A stretch of DNA of 64,000 nt from OAS926 sp035503715 (GCA_035503715.1 DATJTE010000137.1:3614-67613), one strand, 5' to 3'; shown: positions 15,363 through 23,972, numbered from the stretch's first letter. Notes: generated by a model from the letters alone, not told the origin. A program made the numbers and translations.

Positions 15363-18300
15363 ATGAAACCCCTTAGCTTGGCTAAGCGCTCGGCGCGCTG
15401 GCTGGCGACGGCGGGGATCGCGCTCGCGCTCCTTGCCCCTGCCGGCAGCGCCAAGGCGCTGGAAATCACCGACCTCACCGTGATCCCCGATGGCGTGCTC
15501 GACACGCTCGTCGAGGGAATAGAGCCAATCGAACCGGTCGACCCGCTCGTCGAATTCTTCTTCGAGAAGACCGGCGGACAGGTGAGCTGCGACTATGTCA
15601 ACTACACCTTGCGCTACGGCTTGCGCGGCAAGCCGGCATTCCTCGCTCTGCCGGCGTTCGAAGCCGTGCTGGCAGGCTATTCGATGGACTTCTCGGATCA
15701 GTTCCCGGCGGGCCTGAGCATCGTCGATGTGCAGGTCGAGGGTGACGCCACCGGCGCGGGCGGCGGAGCCATTCCGGCCTCCGTCATCAGCACGATGGCA
15801 ACGCCGAACGATACGGTCACCATCACAGACTTCCGTCTGACCACGGCCGATATCGATGCGTCCGGCGAGCTCGGCGAGCGCTACATGACCGTGCGCATCA
15901 CCGCCGAGATCGATGACGCGGCGTTTCCCGCGCCGGTGCTTGTCGACAACCAAGGCCGCGTGAAGATCAATGTCGGTCCCGGCGCCGAGGCGTTCAGCCA
16001 CGATCCCGCTCTGCCGGACGATGGCGACTTTCTCACCGGCGAGAAGACCGCGATCATGATCGACGTGACCGATTGCGATCCACCGCCCCCGCCGCCTCCG
16101 GGCGACGAGGAGCCGTGCTTCGAGGTCGTCACCGGCGAGGTCGACTGCGTGCCCGGCGGTGGAGCGTTCATCTACTCCATGCCGTTCGGCGCCGACATGG
16201 GCGGCAAGGTCATCCAGTTGAAGACGACCACGCCTGGCATCACCATCGCTCCTCCGTCACAGTTCGTGCCGGCCGGCGGCGGTGTGCTGAACTGGACGAT
16301 CACGGGCGCCCTGCCCGGCGATGTGATCCATCTGATCGTCGTGGGCGTCGAGACCTATGCAGGTCCGGCGGAAGGCGTCGGGCTGTGCTGCACGCAGACG
16401 ATCGATCTGGTCATCCCGGCCGATCTAGATTGCTCGGATGAGGAGAAGGAGCCCGATCTCGAAGTGCTGAAGAAGGCCGACGTGGCGTTCTGCACGAAGG
16501 AAGGCGGCTGCGACTTCACCATCACGGTCACCAATGTCGGCGACGCGCCGTACAATGGTCCGATCGTGCTGGAGGAAGTCACGGCTCCCGGCAACGGCAC
16601 CGTGACATCAGGCCCGAACGTGCCATGGGGATGCTTGCCGATGGTAAGCCCGATGCTCTGCACGCATCCAGCAACCACGCTGAACCCCGGCGAGTCCGTC
16701 GAGCTGAAGCTCGGCTTCACGCCCGGGCCGGCATGGGACTGGCCGGTAATCCGCAACTGCGCCGAGTATGACTACACGGCGAGCGGATTTGCAGAGCCGT
16801 TCGGCGACACGACTAACGACAAATCTTGCGCGTCGATCCCGATCTGCATTCCGGGCGTGCATGCCGAATGCACGCCGCCGGAAGAGGAGCCGAAGGTCGA
16901 TCTGACGATCCGCAAGATCGCCACGCCGGTCATGTGCACCGAGGACCGCGTCTGCCACTGGCAGATCATGATCATGAACCCGACGACCGAGACCTTCAAC
17001 GGACCGTTGACGCTCATCGACGAGTTCCCGATCCATGCGCCGGCATCGGTCAACATCGAGCCCACCGGTCCCTGGGCGTGCGCACCGGAAAGCGCTAGCC
17101 GCTTCCGCTGCGACCATCCCGGTTTGATGCTCGTCGGCGGGGCGTTCACGCTGCTGACCGTCGAGGCTGTGATCGGCGACGATCACCCCGGCAATGAGGT
17201 GGAGAACTGCGGCGAGATCGTTCCGTTCCCGGACGAACTCGACACGACGAATAACACGTCGTGCGCGACCGCGATGCTTCCGGAACCGGAAGACGACGGC
17301 GAGCCGCAGATGCGCATCACCAAGACCTGCGACGCGGCCGTCGCCGGTGGCGCCGTCTCCTGCCGCATCACGGTGATCAGCGTCGGTACGGCAGCACCGT
17401 CCGGTCCGGTCCGCGTCAACGACGCCGCCGAACTGGTGGGCGCCGGCGCCCCGGTCGCCATCCAGACCGTCTCCCCGGACGGGCCTGAATGGAGCTGCGG
17501 TCCGGTTCCGGCCGACACGCTCGCCTGCGAAATCCCCGGCGCCGTCATGACGCCCGGAACCGCCAGGCACTTCGACGTGACGCTCAGCGTCTCGCCGAAT
17601 GAAACCTTCGAGAACTGCGCACGCGGTTCGTACGGTCCCGCTCCCGGAGACGACGTCGTCCGTCCGATCGGCGAGGCCTGCGATCAGGGCGGCGCGACGC
17701 TCTCGATCAAGAAGACCGGCGATGCACAGTGCGAGCCGGGCCAGGAATGCTCGTTCGCGATCACCGTCACGAATGAGAGCGACTCCGACTTCTCGGGTCA
17801 GGTCCGCTTCGGCGACGCGATGAGCGTCGAAGGGCTTGGCAGGCTGGAAGGCGTGCCGATCATCTCGATCGAACCGCCGTTCGGCTGCGCCGAGGAGCCG
17901 GCGACTCTGCCGCTGTCCTGCCTCGCCGACCTAACGCTTGGCGCCGGCGAAAGCCGGACCCACACCGTCACGGTGATGATCCCCGACGACGGCCGGTTCG
18001 ACGCACTCGACGGTCCGGCAGGCGGCCAGAACTGCGTGGCGGTGCTCAGCCCCGACACGCCGGTGCTGGGCGGTGGTGGCGGTGGCGTCTCGCGCCGCGA
18101 GATCACCATCGACCCGAGCGGACTTGGCGATGCGTACTCCTGCCACAGCTTCGCACTGAGCAAGCAGGAGCAGCAGAGCCAAGAATGCTCGGCCGGCTTC
18201 GTGCTCAATGCCGACGGCCGTTGCGTCTGCCCTGAAGGCACGACCTTCAGGAACAGGACGTGCGCTGGCGAGCCGACGCCGCAACCGGAACCGGACCCGA

Positions 18301-18911
18301 CGCCGGAAACGCAGTCATGCACCTTGCTGCCCGGGCAGATCCGGACCAAGGCCGGCGAATGCATCTGCCCGCGCGGCACAGAGCTTCGCCGTGGCGCGTG
18401 CCGCAAGATCGTCGTCGAAGAGCCGCCGGTTCGCCAGTGCAAGCTCTTGCCCGGCCAGATCCGTACGGCCGACGGGCGCTGCATCTGCCCACGTGGGACG
18501 GAACTGCGGCGCAACGCCTGCAGAAAGGTGGACGATACACCACCGGTCCGTCAGTGCACGCTGCTGCCTGGCCAGATCCGAACCAAGGCCGGTGAGTGCG
18601 TCTGCCCTCGCGGGACGAAGCTGGAACGCGGTGCGTGCCGCAAGATCGAGCAGCCGCCGGTTCGCGAGTGCAAGCTGCTGCCGGGCCAAGTCCGCACCAA
18701 AGACGGCAAGTGCGTCTGCCCGCGCGGTACGGAGCTCAAGAACCGCCGCTGCGTGAAGGTCGACCAGCCGGGCATCCGGATCCCTGGGATCAAGATCGTT
18801 CCGGAGATCCAGCTGCCGCGGCGCGATCCGAACCAGGGCAGGACTTCGCCCAATTCGACCGCGCCGAGGACCAACACACTGAAGGTCCGCCCTGGCACGA
18901 CGAGCCAGTAA
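15363..18911 (+). CDS. Large exported protein with DUF11-like domains and five C-terminal cysteine repeats
   Basis: Exported multi-domain protein (1182 aa). ATG at 15363 follows GGAG and begins a signal peptide (to about residue 32, SAKA-L). An upstream in-frame ATG at 15351 is less likely. Order: a unique domain (about 35-240), a proline run, the paired-cysteine domain shared with the previous gene (about 250-358), four DUF11-like domains of 130-140 aa (starting near 364, 510, 647 and 778; each with FTITVTN-like strands and their own cysteines), then five tandem modules (about 941-1136) with spacing C-x11/13-C-x-C-x10-C and core LLPGQIRT and CPRGTELRR. Many cysteines imply disulphide-stabilised periplasmic or surface location. 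Role unknown; repeats of this kind suggest binding or scaffold rather than catalysis. A terminator follows at 18939. Confidence 0.78.
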   Translation: MKPLSLAKRSARWLATAGIALALLAPAGSAKALEITDLTVIPDGVLDTLVEGIEPIEPVDPLVEFFFEKTGGQVSCDYVNYTLRYGLRGKPAFLALPAFEAVLAGYSMDFSDQFPAGLSIVDVQVEGDATGAGGGAIPASVISTMATPNDTVTITDFRLTTADIDASGELGERYMTVRITAEIDDAAFPAPVLVDNQGRVKINVGPGAEAFSHDPALPDDGDFLTGEKTAIMIDVTDCDPPPPPPPGDEEPCFEVVTGEVDCVPGGGAFIYSMPFGADMGGKVIQLKTTTPGITIAPPSQFVPAGGGVLNWTITGALPGDVIHLIVVGVETYAGPAEGVGLCCTQTIDLVIPADLDCSDEEKEPDLEVLKKADVAFCTKEGGCDFTITVTNVGDAPYNGPIVLEEVTAPGNGTVTSGPNVPWGCLPMVSPMLCTHPATTLNPGESVELKLGFTPGPAWDWPVIRNCAEYDYTASGFAEPFGDTTNDKSCASIPICIPGVHAECTPPEEEPKVDLTIRKIATPVMCTEDRVCHWQIMIMNPTTETFNGPLTLIDEFPIHAPASVNIEPTGPWACAPESASRFRCDHPGLMLVGGAFTLLTVEAVIGDDHPGNEVENCGEIVPFPDELDTTNNTSCATAMLPEPEDDGEPQMRITKTCDAAVAGGAVSCRITVISVGTAAPSGPVRVNDAAELVGAGAPVAIQTVSPDGPEWSCGPVPADTLACEIPGAVMTPGTARHFDVTLSVSPNETFENCARGSYGPAPGDDVVRPIGEACDQGGATLSIKKTGDAQCEPGQECSFAITVTNESDSDFSGQVRFGDAMSVEGLGRLEGVPIISIEPPFGCAEEPATLPLSCLADLTLGAGESRTHTVTVMIPDDGRFDALDGPAGGQNCVAVLSPDTPVLGGGGGGVSRREITIDPSGLGDAYSCHSFALSKQEQQSQECSAGFVLNADGRCVCPEGTTFRNRTCAGEPTPQPEPDPTPETQSCTLLPGQIRTKAGECICPRGTELRRGACRKIVVEEPPVRQCKLLPGQIRTADGRCICPRGTELRRNACRKVDDTPPVRQCTLLPGQIRTKAGECVCPRGTKLERGACRKIEQPPVRECKLLPGQVRTKDGKCVCPRGTELKNRRCVKVDQPGIRIPGIKIVPEIQLPRRDPNQGRTSPNSTAPRTNTLKVRPGTTSQ

Positions 18912-18938
18912 CGCTCTGATTTGTCAGAGAAAAAATGA

Positions 18939-18964
18939 CCTCGCCGGCTTGCCGGCGGGGTTTT
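18939..18964 (+). terminator. Rho-independent terminator after the DUF11/cysteine-repeat gene
   Basis: A ten-pair GC-rich stem (18939-18948 with 18951-18960, one G-U pair) is followed by TTTT. A smaller six-pair hairpin (18914-18919 with 18924-18929) lies just before it, right after the stop codon. Confidence 0.8.
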
Positions 18965-19017
18965 CCTTGTGAGACCGCCATTTTCCCGTGAACCATTCCG
19001 GATCCCGGCGCGACCAA

Positions 19018-19042
19018 CCTCCTGAAAGTAAAATCCAGGAGG
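19018..19042 (+). promoter_or_regulatory. Hairpin that pairs the Shine-Dalgarno of the third secreted protein gene
   Basis: CCTCCTG (19018-19024) pairs perfectly with CAGGAGG (19036-19042) around an eleven-base A-rich loop. AGGAGG is the ribosome site, five bases before the ATG at 19048. Confidence 0.55.
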
Positions 19043-19047
19043 AAAAC

Positions 19048-21060
19048 ATGACCCGCATAACCAGCATTCTGCGTAACTCGGCCGCCGCGCTTTCGCTCGC
19101 CGCCGCTGCTTTTTCCGCAACGCCCGCACTGGCCGAAAAGGCCAGCCTCAAGGAATTCTCATTCAGCGCCAGCAATTCCCAGGGCGTTATCCGCGTCATC
19201 TCAAGCGACAAGCAGAAGTGGGACACCCTCAAGTCGGGCACAACCCCATTCTCGGCCCATATGAACGTCCAGACCAGGCATCCCGGCGCGGTTGTCGGCG
19301 TTGCCGTGACGCTCGGCGAATGCGCCGGCGCCGGTTTCGGCTGCGGCGAAGTTCTGTGGAGCGATTCTTTCGCCAAGCGAGACTACGAAGATACAGAAAT
19401 GGTCGTGCTGCCCGCGAACAAAATCGCGGTTTCGGGCACGGGCATAACGCTCGGCGACCAGATCATCGCCCGATGTAACGAGCAGTTGCAGGCAGACGGT
19501 CCGACGAAATCGTATTCCTTCACGCACGAGCTGCCGATCACGTTTGTCGCCGACACCGAAAAGGTGTGGGGGAACATCGACAACTATCCGATCGAGGCCA
19601 GTGCATATTGGCCAATTCTCCCGAACCAGAAGGATCATCACAAGCTGGACATGCTCGAGGTGAACGTCATCTGCGAGCCGGTCGTGAAACCCGCGGCGGA
19701 CGACCTCGCTTTCGATCACGGCGAATTCGACGTGGAGAGCGTTCGTCTCTTCACGACGACCTATCAGTCCGCCGTGCCTGGCTCGAACGCCGGCACCGTC
19801 TGCCCCGCCCTCAAGGCGACCGCCCGCGCCGAGACCAACAAGGCCGGCGCAGTTCAGATGCGTCTGTGGCACCAGAAGGACGATGGCCCGATCACCTCGA
19901 AGCTGGTCGATGCCTGGTCGTCCTATGACGCGCAGGAGAACAAGTACTACGCCCGCTATCACGAGTTCGTCGATGTCGGCACCACCTCCACGCACCAGTT
20001 CCTGGTCGAGGTGACGAGTGAAGGCCCCTGGGGTCCGCAGGATGGCTGGAAGGACATTACCGTTCACTGCACGAGCCCGGGCGGCGGCGGTCTGACCACC
20101 GAACCCCAGGACAACGATGCGTTCCCGACGCCGCAGGCTTCATGGACCGGCGACCTGATCATCGCCGACAGCGCCAGCGCCGGCGGCGACAAATCCTGCC
20201 CGCGCTCCGGTCAGGTGTTCTTCGAGGTGACCCGCCCTGAGCCCGGCGATTTCAACTATCGCATCCAGTGCTCGAACGGCGCCTATTTCGAAGGCACCGC
20301 CACCGGCTACGACCAGGGCTCCGGCATCTTCGAGGCCTACGGCGCGCACGACATCTCGATCAGCCGCACCCGCGACATCCAGTGCACGCTGCAGGAGATG
20401 ACGCCGGCCCCGGTCACGGTCGCGAAGAAGAAGGAAGGCTTCACCTGCGCCAATCCGACTTTCCCGCCGGCAACCGACGACATCACCTCCGACACGCGCC
20501 CGACTGAACAGGAGCCCGTGAAGCCGGTCATCGTGATCGATCCGGTCAAGCCCGTGCCGCCCGTCTCGATCCTCTGCAAGAAGGGCTTCGAACTCAAGGG
20601 TACGACCTGTGTGAGGAAGCCGGTGATCGTCGAAGCCTGTGATGAAGACGAAGTGCGCGGCAAGAACGGCAAGTGCATCAAGAAGCCTGGCGTCAGCATT
20701 CACTGCCTTCCCGGCTTCGAACAGATCGGCAAGAAGTGCGTAAAGCGGCCGGTGATCGTTCAGGCTTGCGAAAAGGGTGAGCACCGCGTCAACGGCAAGT
20801 GCGTCGACAAGCCGACCGTGTCGATCTTCTGCAAGAAGGGCTTCAAGCTGATGGGCAAGACCTGCGTGAAGCAGACGGTCGTCTCGACGATCTGCCCGAT
20901 GGGCCAGAAGAACGTACGCGGCAATTGCGTGCCCAAGGAGCCGACCAAGAAGATCGGCTCGCTGACCACCAAGAAGAAGGTTGAGCAGAAGCTCATCCTG
21001 AACAAGAAGGTGATCAAGGGCCTGAAGCTGAAGCCGGCGAAGAAGCGCCGGGCGCAGTAA
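19048..21060 (+). CDS. Exported protein of unknown function with six C-terminal C-x10/11-C modules
   Basis: Exported protein (670 aa). The ATG at 19048 has an ideal AGGAGG and starts a signal peptide (hydrophobic run to about residue 28, PALAEK). Residues 30 to about 480 have no motif I recognise; they are rich in beta-strand patterns and contain scattered cysteines (for example near 93, 96, 145, 210, 252). From about residue 506 to 631 six modules follow, each a pair C-x10-C or C-x11-C with a G-x-x-C end and a KPVIV-like linker. The carboxy terminus is strongly basic (lysine-rich, about 635-670). The module style resembles the repeats ending the previous gene, so the proteins may act together. 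It has its own ribosome-site hairpin and lies downstream of a terminator, so it may have a separate promoter, which I could not find. Confidence 0.76.
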   Translation: MTRITSILRNSAAALSLAAAAFSATPALAEKASLKEFSFSASNSQGVIRVISSDKQKWDTLKSGTTPFSAHMNVQTRHPGAVVGVAVTLGECAGAGFGCGEVLWSDSFAKRDYEDTEMVVLPANKIAVSGTGITLGDQIIARCNEQLQADGPTKSYSFTHELPITFVADTEKVWGNIDNYPIEASAYWPILPNQKDHHKLDMLEVNVICEPVVKPAADDLAFDHGEFDVESVRLFTTTYQSAVPGSNAGTVCPALKATARAETNKAGAVQMRLWHQKDDGPITSKLVDAWSSYDAQENKYYARYHEFVDVGTTSTHQFLVEVTSEGPWGPQDGWKDITVHCTSPGGGGLTTEPQDNDAFPTPQASWTGDLIIADSASAGGDKSCPRSGQVFFEVTRPEPGDFNYRIQCSNGAYFEGTATGYDQGSGIFEAYGAHDISISRTRDIQCTLQEMTPAPVTVAKKKEGFTCANPTFPPATDDITSDTRPTEQEPVKPVIVIDPVKPVPPVSILCKKGFELKGTTCVRKPVIVEACDEDEVRGKNGKCIKKPGVSIHCLPGFEQIGKKCVKRPVIVQACEKGEHRVNGKCVDKPTVSIFCKKGFKLMGKTCVKQTVVSTICPMGQKNVRGNCVPKEPTKKIGSLTTKKKVEQKLILNKKVIKGLKLKPAKKRRAQ

Positions 21061-21080
21061 GCCAGGACAAATCCGATGCA

Positions 21081-21111
21081 GAAAGGGCGGCCCCAAGCCG
21101 CCCTTTCCTTT
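21081..21111 (+). terminator. Rho-independent terminator between the secreted locus and the convergent deacetylase gene
   Basis: Perfect 11-bp stem (21081-21091 with 21097-21107), five-base loop, followed by CTTTT on the plus strand. It overlaps nothing but ends one base before the stop codon of the convergent gene. Confidence 0.85.
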
Positions 21112-22143
21112 TCAAGCGCCCTCGAAGCCGGTCAGCACGCCGACGGCGTTCACGCCTATCTCGTCGACGGCGTAACCGCCCTCCATGACGAAGAGTGTCG
21201 GCAGGCCGAGTGCGGCGATACGCTTGCCGATCTTCGGGTAGTCGGCGCTGACCAGCTTGAATTTCGAGATCGGGTCTCTTTCGAAGGTGTCGACGCCGAG
21301 AGATACGATCACCACGTCCGGCCCATAGGCGGCGAGTTTCTTGCAGCCATCGTCGAGCGCGGCGTTCCACTCATCCCACGGCGTGCCGAACGGCATTGGG
21401 AAGTTATGATTGAAGCCGGCCCCAGCGCCGGCGCCCGTCTCGTCCGCGTGACCGAGGAAATAGGGATACTCGACCATCGGGTCGCCGTGCAGATTGATGA
21501 CCTGCACGTCGGCGCGGGCGTAAAAGATCTGCTGCGTGCCGTTGCCATGATGGTAGTCGACGTCGAGGATCGACACCTTCTTCGCGCCGTTCTCGCGAAA
21601 CCAGTGCGCGGCGACGGCGGCATTGTTGATGTAGCAATAGCCGCCCATGAAATGATCGCCGGCATGATGACCCGGCGGACGGCAGAGCGCGAAGGCGGCG
21701 CGCTCACCAGCTTTCACGAGCGCCGCGCCGGTGAGCGCCACGTCATAGGACGATTTGATTGCTTCCCAGGTGCCTTTGACGAAGGTTGCGCCTGAATCGA
21801 ACGAATAAAAACCGAGCAGCGCTTCGATCGACCGCGGCGGCACATCCGCGCGCAGTCCGCGTGTGGGCCAGGTCATCGGCATGGCCGTGCCGGAGCGGCC
21901 TTCGGCCTCCCAGCGGTCGTAAATTGTCGGAAGAAAATCGATGTAGTCGGCGCGGTGGACTTTTTTTGCCCAGGAGAGATCGTGTTCTTCAGGACCGATG
22001 ATATCGCCAAGCTTTTCCGACTCCACACGCGCCTTGATGATCTCGGCGCGCGACGGTTTTTCGAACGCCGGCAAAATCTGCGCGCCGATCAACTCGACAT
22101 TGCCGGCGTGGCTTTTGTGCTTCGGCGAATAGACCGTCTTCAT
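21112..22143 (-). CDS. Histone-deacetylase family protein, probable acetylpolyamine amidohydrolase
   Basis: Zinc-dependent deacetylase (343 aa) of the arginase/HDAC fold. Visible active-site motifs: RPPGHHAG with His159-His160, then SILDVDYHHGNGT with Asp196 and His198 as metal ligands, and GVDTFERDP near residue 287 for the third ligand; EGGYAVDEIG near 321 lies at the end of the fold. Length and an extended loop with MTWPTRGLR near residue 95 fit the acetylpolyamine amidohydrolases (AphA type), which remove acetyl groups from acetylputrescine, acetylspermidine and similar compounds. The divergent neighbour is an amidohydrolase followed by a PotABCD-type importer, which supports the polyamine reading. 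Acetoin utilisation protein is the usual generic alternative name. Confidence 0.84.
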   Translation of the reverse strand: MKTVYSPKHKSHAGNVELIGAQILPAFEKPSRAEIIKARVESEKLGDIIGPEEHDLSWAKKVHRADYIDFLPTIYDRWEAEGRSGTAMPMTWPTRGLRADVPPRSIEALLGFYSFDSGATFVKGTWEAIKSSYDVALTGAALVKAGERAAFALCRPPGHHAGDHFMGGYCYINNAAVAAHWFRENGAKKVSILDVDYHHGNGTQQIFYARADVQVINLHGDPMVEYPYFLGHADETGAGAGAGFNHNFPMPFGTPWDEWNAALDDGCKKLAAYGPDVVIVSLGVDTFERDPISKFKLVSADYPKIGKRIAALGLPTLFVMEGGYAVDEIGVNAVGVLTGFEGA

Positions 22144-22164
22144 GCAATCCCCTTCGATGGAAAG

Positions 22165-22176
22165 CGGCAGGCTAGC
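22165..22176. repeat. Left arm of a 12-bp inverted repeat upstream of the deacetylase gene
   Basis: CGGCAGGCTAGC, whose exact reverse complement is at 22275-22286. This copy starts 22 bp from the deacetylase start codon. Confidence 0.6.
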
Positions 22177-22274
22177 TGTCCCATCGCGGCTTCGACAAGA
22201 GGGAGACTGCGCCCCTCCACTGCTTCGCGGGGAGGATGAATGGCGCTGGCCCTTCCTTTGGCTTTCGCGACGGT

Positions 22275-22286
22275 GCTAGCCTGCCG
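22275..22286. repeat. Right arm of a 12-bp inverted repeat upstream of the YtcJ amidohydrolase gene
   Basis: GCTAGCCTGCCG, the exact reverse complement of 22165-22176, ending 19 bp before the start codon at 22305. The two arms are mirror placed in the divergent region, so each may mark a promoter -10 or a regulator site. Confidence 0.6.
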
Positions 22287-22304
22287 GACGAGACGGAGAC
22301 ATTC

Positions 22305-23972
22305 ATGACGTCGCATGCGGATTTGATCGTGGAAAACGGCCGGGTTCTGACCATGGACCCGGACAATCCGCGCGCCGAGGCGGTCGCGATCCAAGACGGT
22401 CGGATCGTCGCGGTCGGCGACAATCAGTCCGTGCGACAGGTCAAGGGACCGGGAACGAAGATTGTGGATGCCGGAGGCAACACGGTCCTGCCCGGTTTCA
22501 TCGAAGCGCACATGCATCTTTTCAGCGGGGCGGCGCAGCTCGACCATCTGCAGCTCTTCGGCATTCACGGCTTCGAACCGATGGCGGATGCGATCCGGGA
22601 CTATGCCGCGAAGAACCGTGACAAGAGTTTCCTGCTCGGCCAGGGCGCCGACTACACGATCCTGTCGGCCGACGAGCGCGTCACGCGGCATCACCTCGAC
22701 CGCATCGTGCCGGACCGGCCGTTCGCGATGATCGCGCCGGATCACCATACGATGTGGGCGAATACGAAGGCGCTGGAACTCGCCGGACTGATGCGCGGCA
22801 AAGAACTTGGGCCGGGCAATGAGATCGTGATCGGCGCCGACGGGTTGGCCGAAGGCGAGCTGCGCGAGGGTGAAGCGTTCGCGCCGCTGATCGATCTCGC
22901 CGGCGAAGGCCGCACGCGCCTCGGGCTTTCGACCGGCGGCGAGCCCGACCCCGCACCGACGGCGGCCGAACGCGCGCACGACCGGGCGATCATGAAGCGC
23001 GGGCTCGACTGGTGCGCGCGGCACGGCATCACCTCGATCCAGAACATGGACGGCAATCTGCATCAGCTCGAGCTGCTGTCGGAGATCGAAGCGGAGGGCG
23101 GACTGATCTGCCGCGTGCAGATTCCGTTTCACTTCAAGAATTTCATGACGCTCGGCGATCTCGAAAAGGCGTCGATGATGGCGAAGACCTACACCGGCGA
23201 CTGGCTGAAATCCGGCATGGTCAAGATCTTCATGGACGGCGTGCTCGATTCCTGGACCGCCGTCATGCTCGACGATTATGCGGACCGGCCGGGTTGGAGG
23301 GGCGAGCCGCTGTTTTCGCCGCAACATTTCGCCGAGGCAGCCACCGAAATCGACCGTCGCGGCCTGCAGATCGCCGTGCACGCGATCGGCGACGGCGCGG
23401 TGCGCTCCGTGCTCGACGGCTACGAAGTAGCGCAAAAGAAGAACGGCCGGCGCGACAGCCGTCACCGCATCGAGCATATCGAGGTGACGACGGAGAAAGA
23501 CATTCCGCGCTTCGCCGAACTCGGCGTGATCGCCTCGATGCAGCCGCCCCACCCGCCGGGCACGATGGGATTCCCGCTGGAGCCGACCATCTGGCGCATC
23601 GGCCGCGACAAGTGGCCTCTCGCCTACGCCTGGCGCAGGCTGAAGAGCGCCGGCGCGCATGTGGTCTTCGCGTCGGACTGGCCGGTCGCGGCGATCGATC
23701 CCATCCTGGGCATTCAGGCGGCAGTGACGCGCAAACCTTGGGCAGCGGATATGCCGGATCAGCGCTTCACGCTCATGGAAGCGATCGCCGGCTACACGGT
23801 CGAAGGCGCCTATGCAGAGTTCGCGGAAGACCGGAAGGGAAGGCTAAAGCAAGGCTATCTCGCTGATCTCGTTGTGCTTTCCGGGGACCTGGAGGAGACT
23901 GACCCGGACGAGATCGACAGCCTGCATCCCATGACAACCATTTGCGGCGGACGCATCACCTATCAGGCCTGA
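22305..23972 (+). CDS. Cytoplasmic YtcJ-type amidohydrolase (Amidohydro_3)
   Basis: Amidohydrolase-superfamily enzyme (555 aa) without a signal peptide. ATG at 22305 follows GGAG; the frame opens earlier (22236) but starts poorly. Motifs: EAHMHLF near residue 66 (HxH metal pair), a VHAIGDGAVRS segment near 360, RHRIEHIEV near 387 and FASDWPVAAIDP near 458. It shares the long block around GDxAVRxxLDxYE and RDSRH with the exported enzyme at 10873-12567, so the two are paralogues. Substrate unknown; divergence from a probable acetylpolyamine deacetylase and a polyamine-type importer downstream suggest an N-acyl or amide substrate of that group. The importer's ATPase gene begins about 120 bases later. 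Confidence 0.84.
   Translation: MTSHADLIVENGRVLTMDPDNPRAEAVAIQDGRIVAVGDNQSVRQVKGPGTKIVDAGGNTVLPGFIEAHMHLFSGAAQLDHLQLFGIHGFEPMADAIRDYAAKNRDKSFLLGQGADYTILSADERVTRHHLDRIVPDRPFAMIAPDHHTMWANTKALELAGLMRGKELGPGNEIVIGADGLAEGELREGEAFAPLIDLAGEGRTRLGLSTGGEPDPAPTAAERAHDRAIMKRGLDWCARHGITSIQNMDGNLHQLELLSEIEAEGGLICRVQIPFHFKNFMTLGDLEKASMMAKTYTGDWLKSGMVKIFMDGVLDSWTAVMLDDYADRPGWRGEPLFSPQHFAEAATEIDRRGLQIAVHAIGDGAVRSVLDGYEVAQKKNGRRDSRHRIEHIEVTTEKDIPRFAELGVIASMQPPHPPGTMGFPLEPTIWRIGRDKWPLAYAWRRLKSAGAHVVFASDWPVAAIDPILGIQAAVTRKPWAADMPDQRFTLMEAIAGYTVEGAYAEFAEDRKGRLKQGYLADLVVLSGDLEETDPDEIDSLHPMTTICGGRITYQA

Noticed and set aside
22140..23660. 506-aa minus-strand open frame
   Set aside because: Antisense to the YtcJ amidohydrolase, which carries metal-site motifs; the shadow is His/Arg/Asp-rich without domains.
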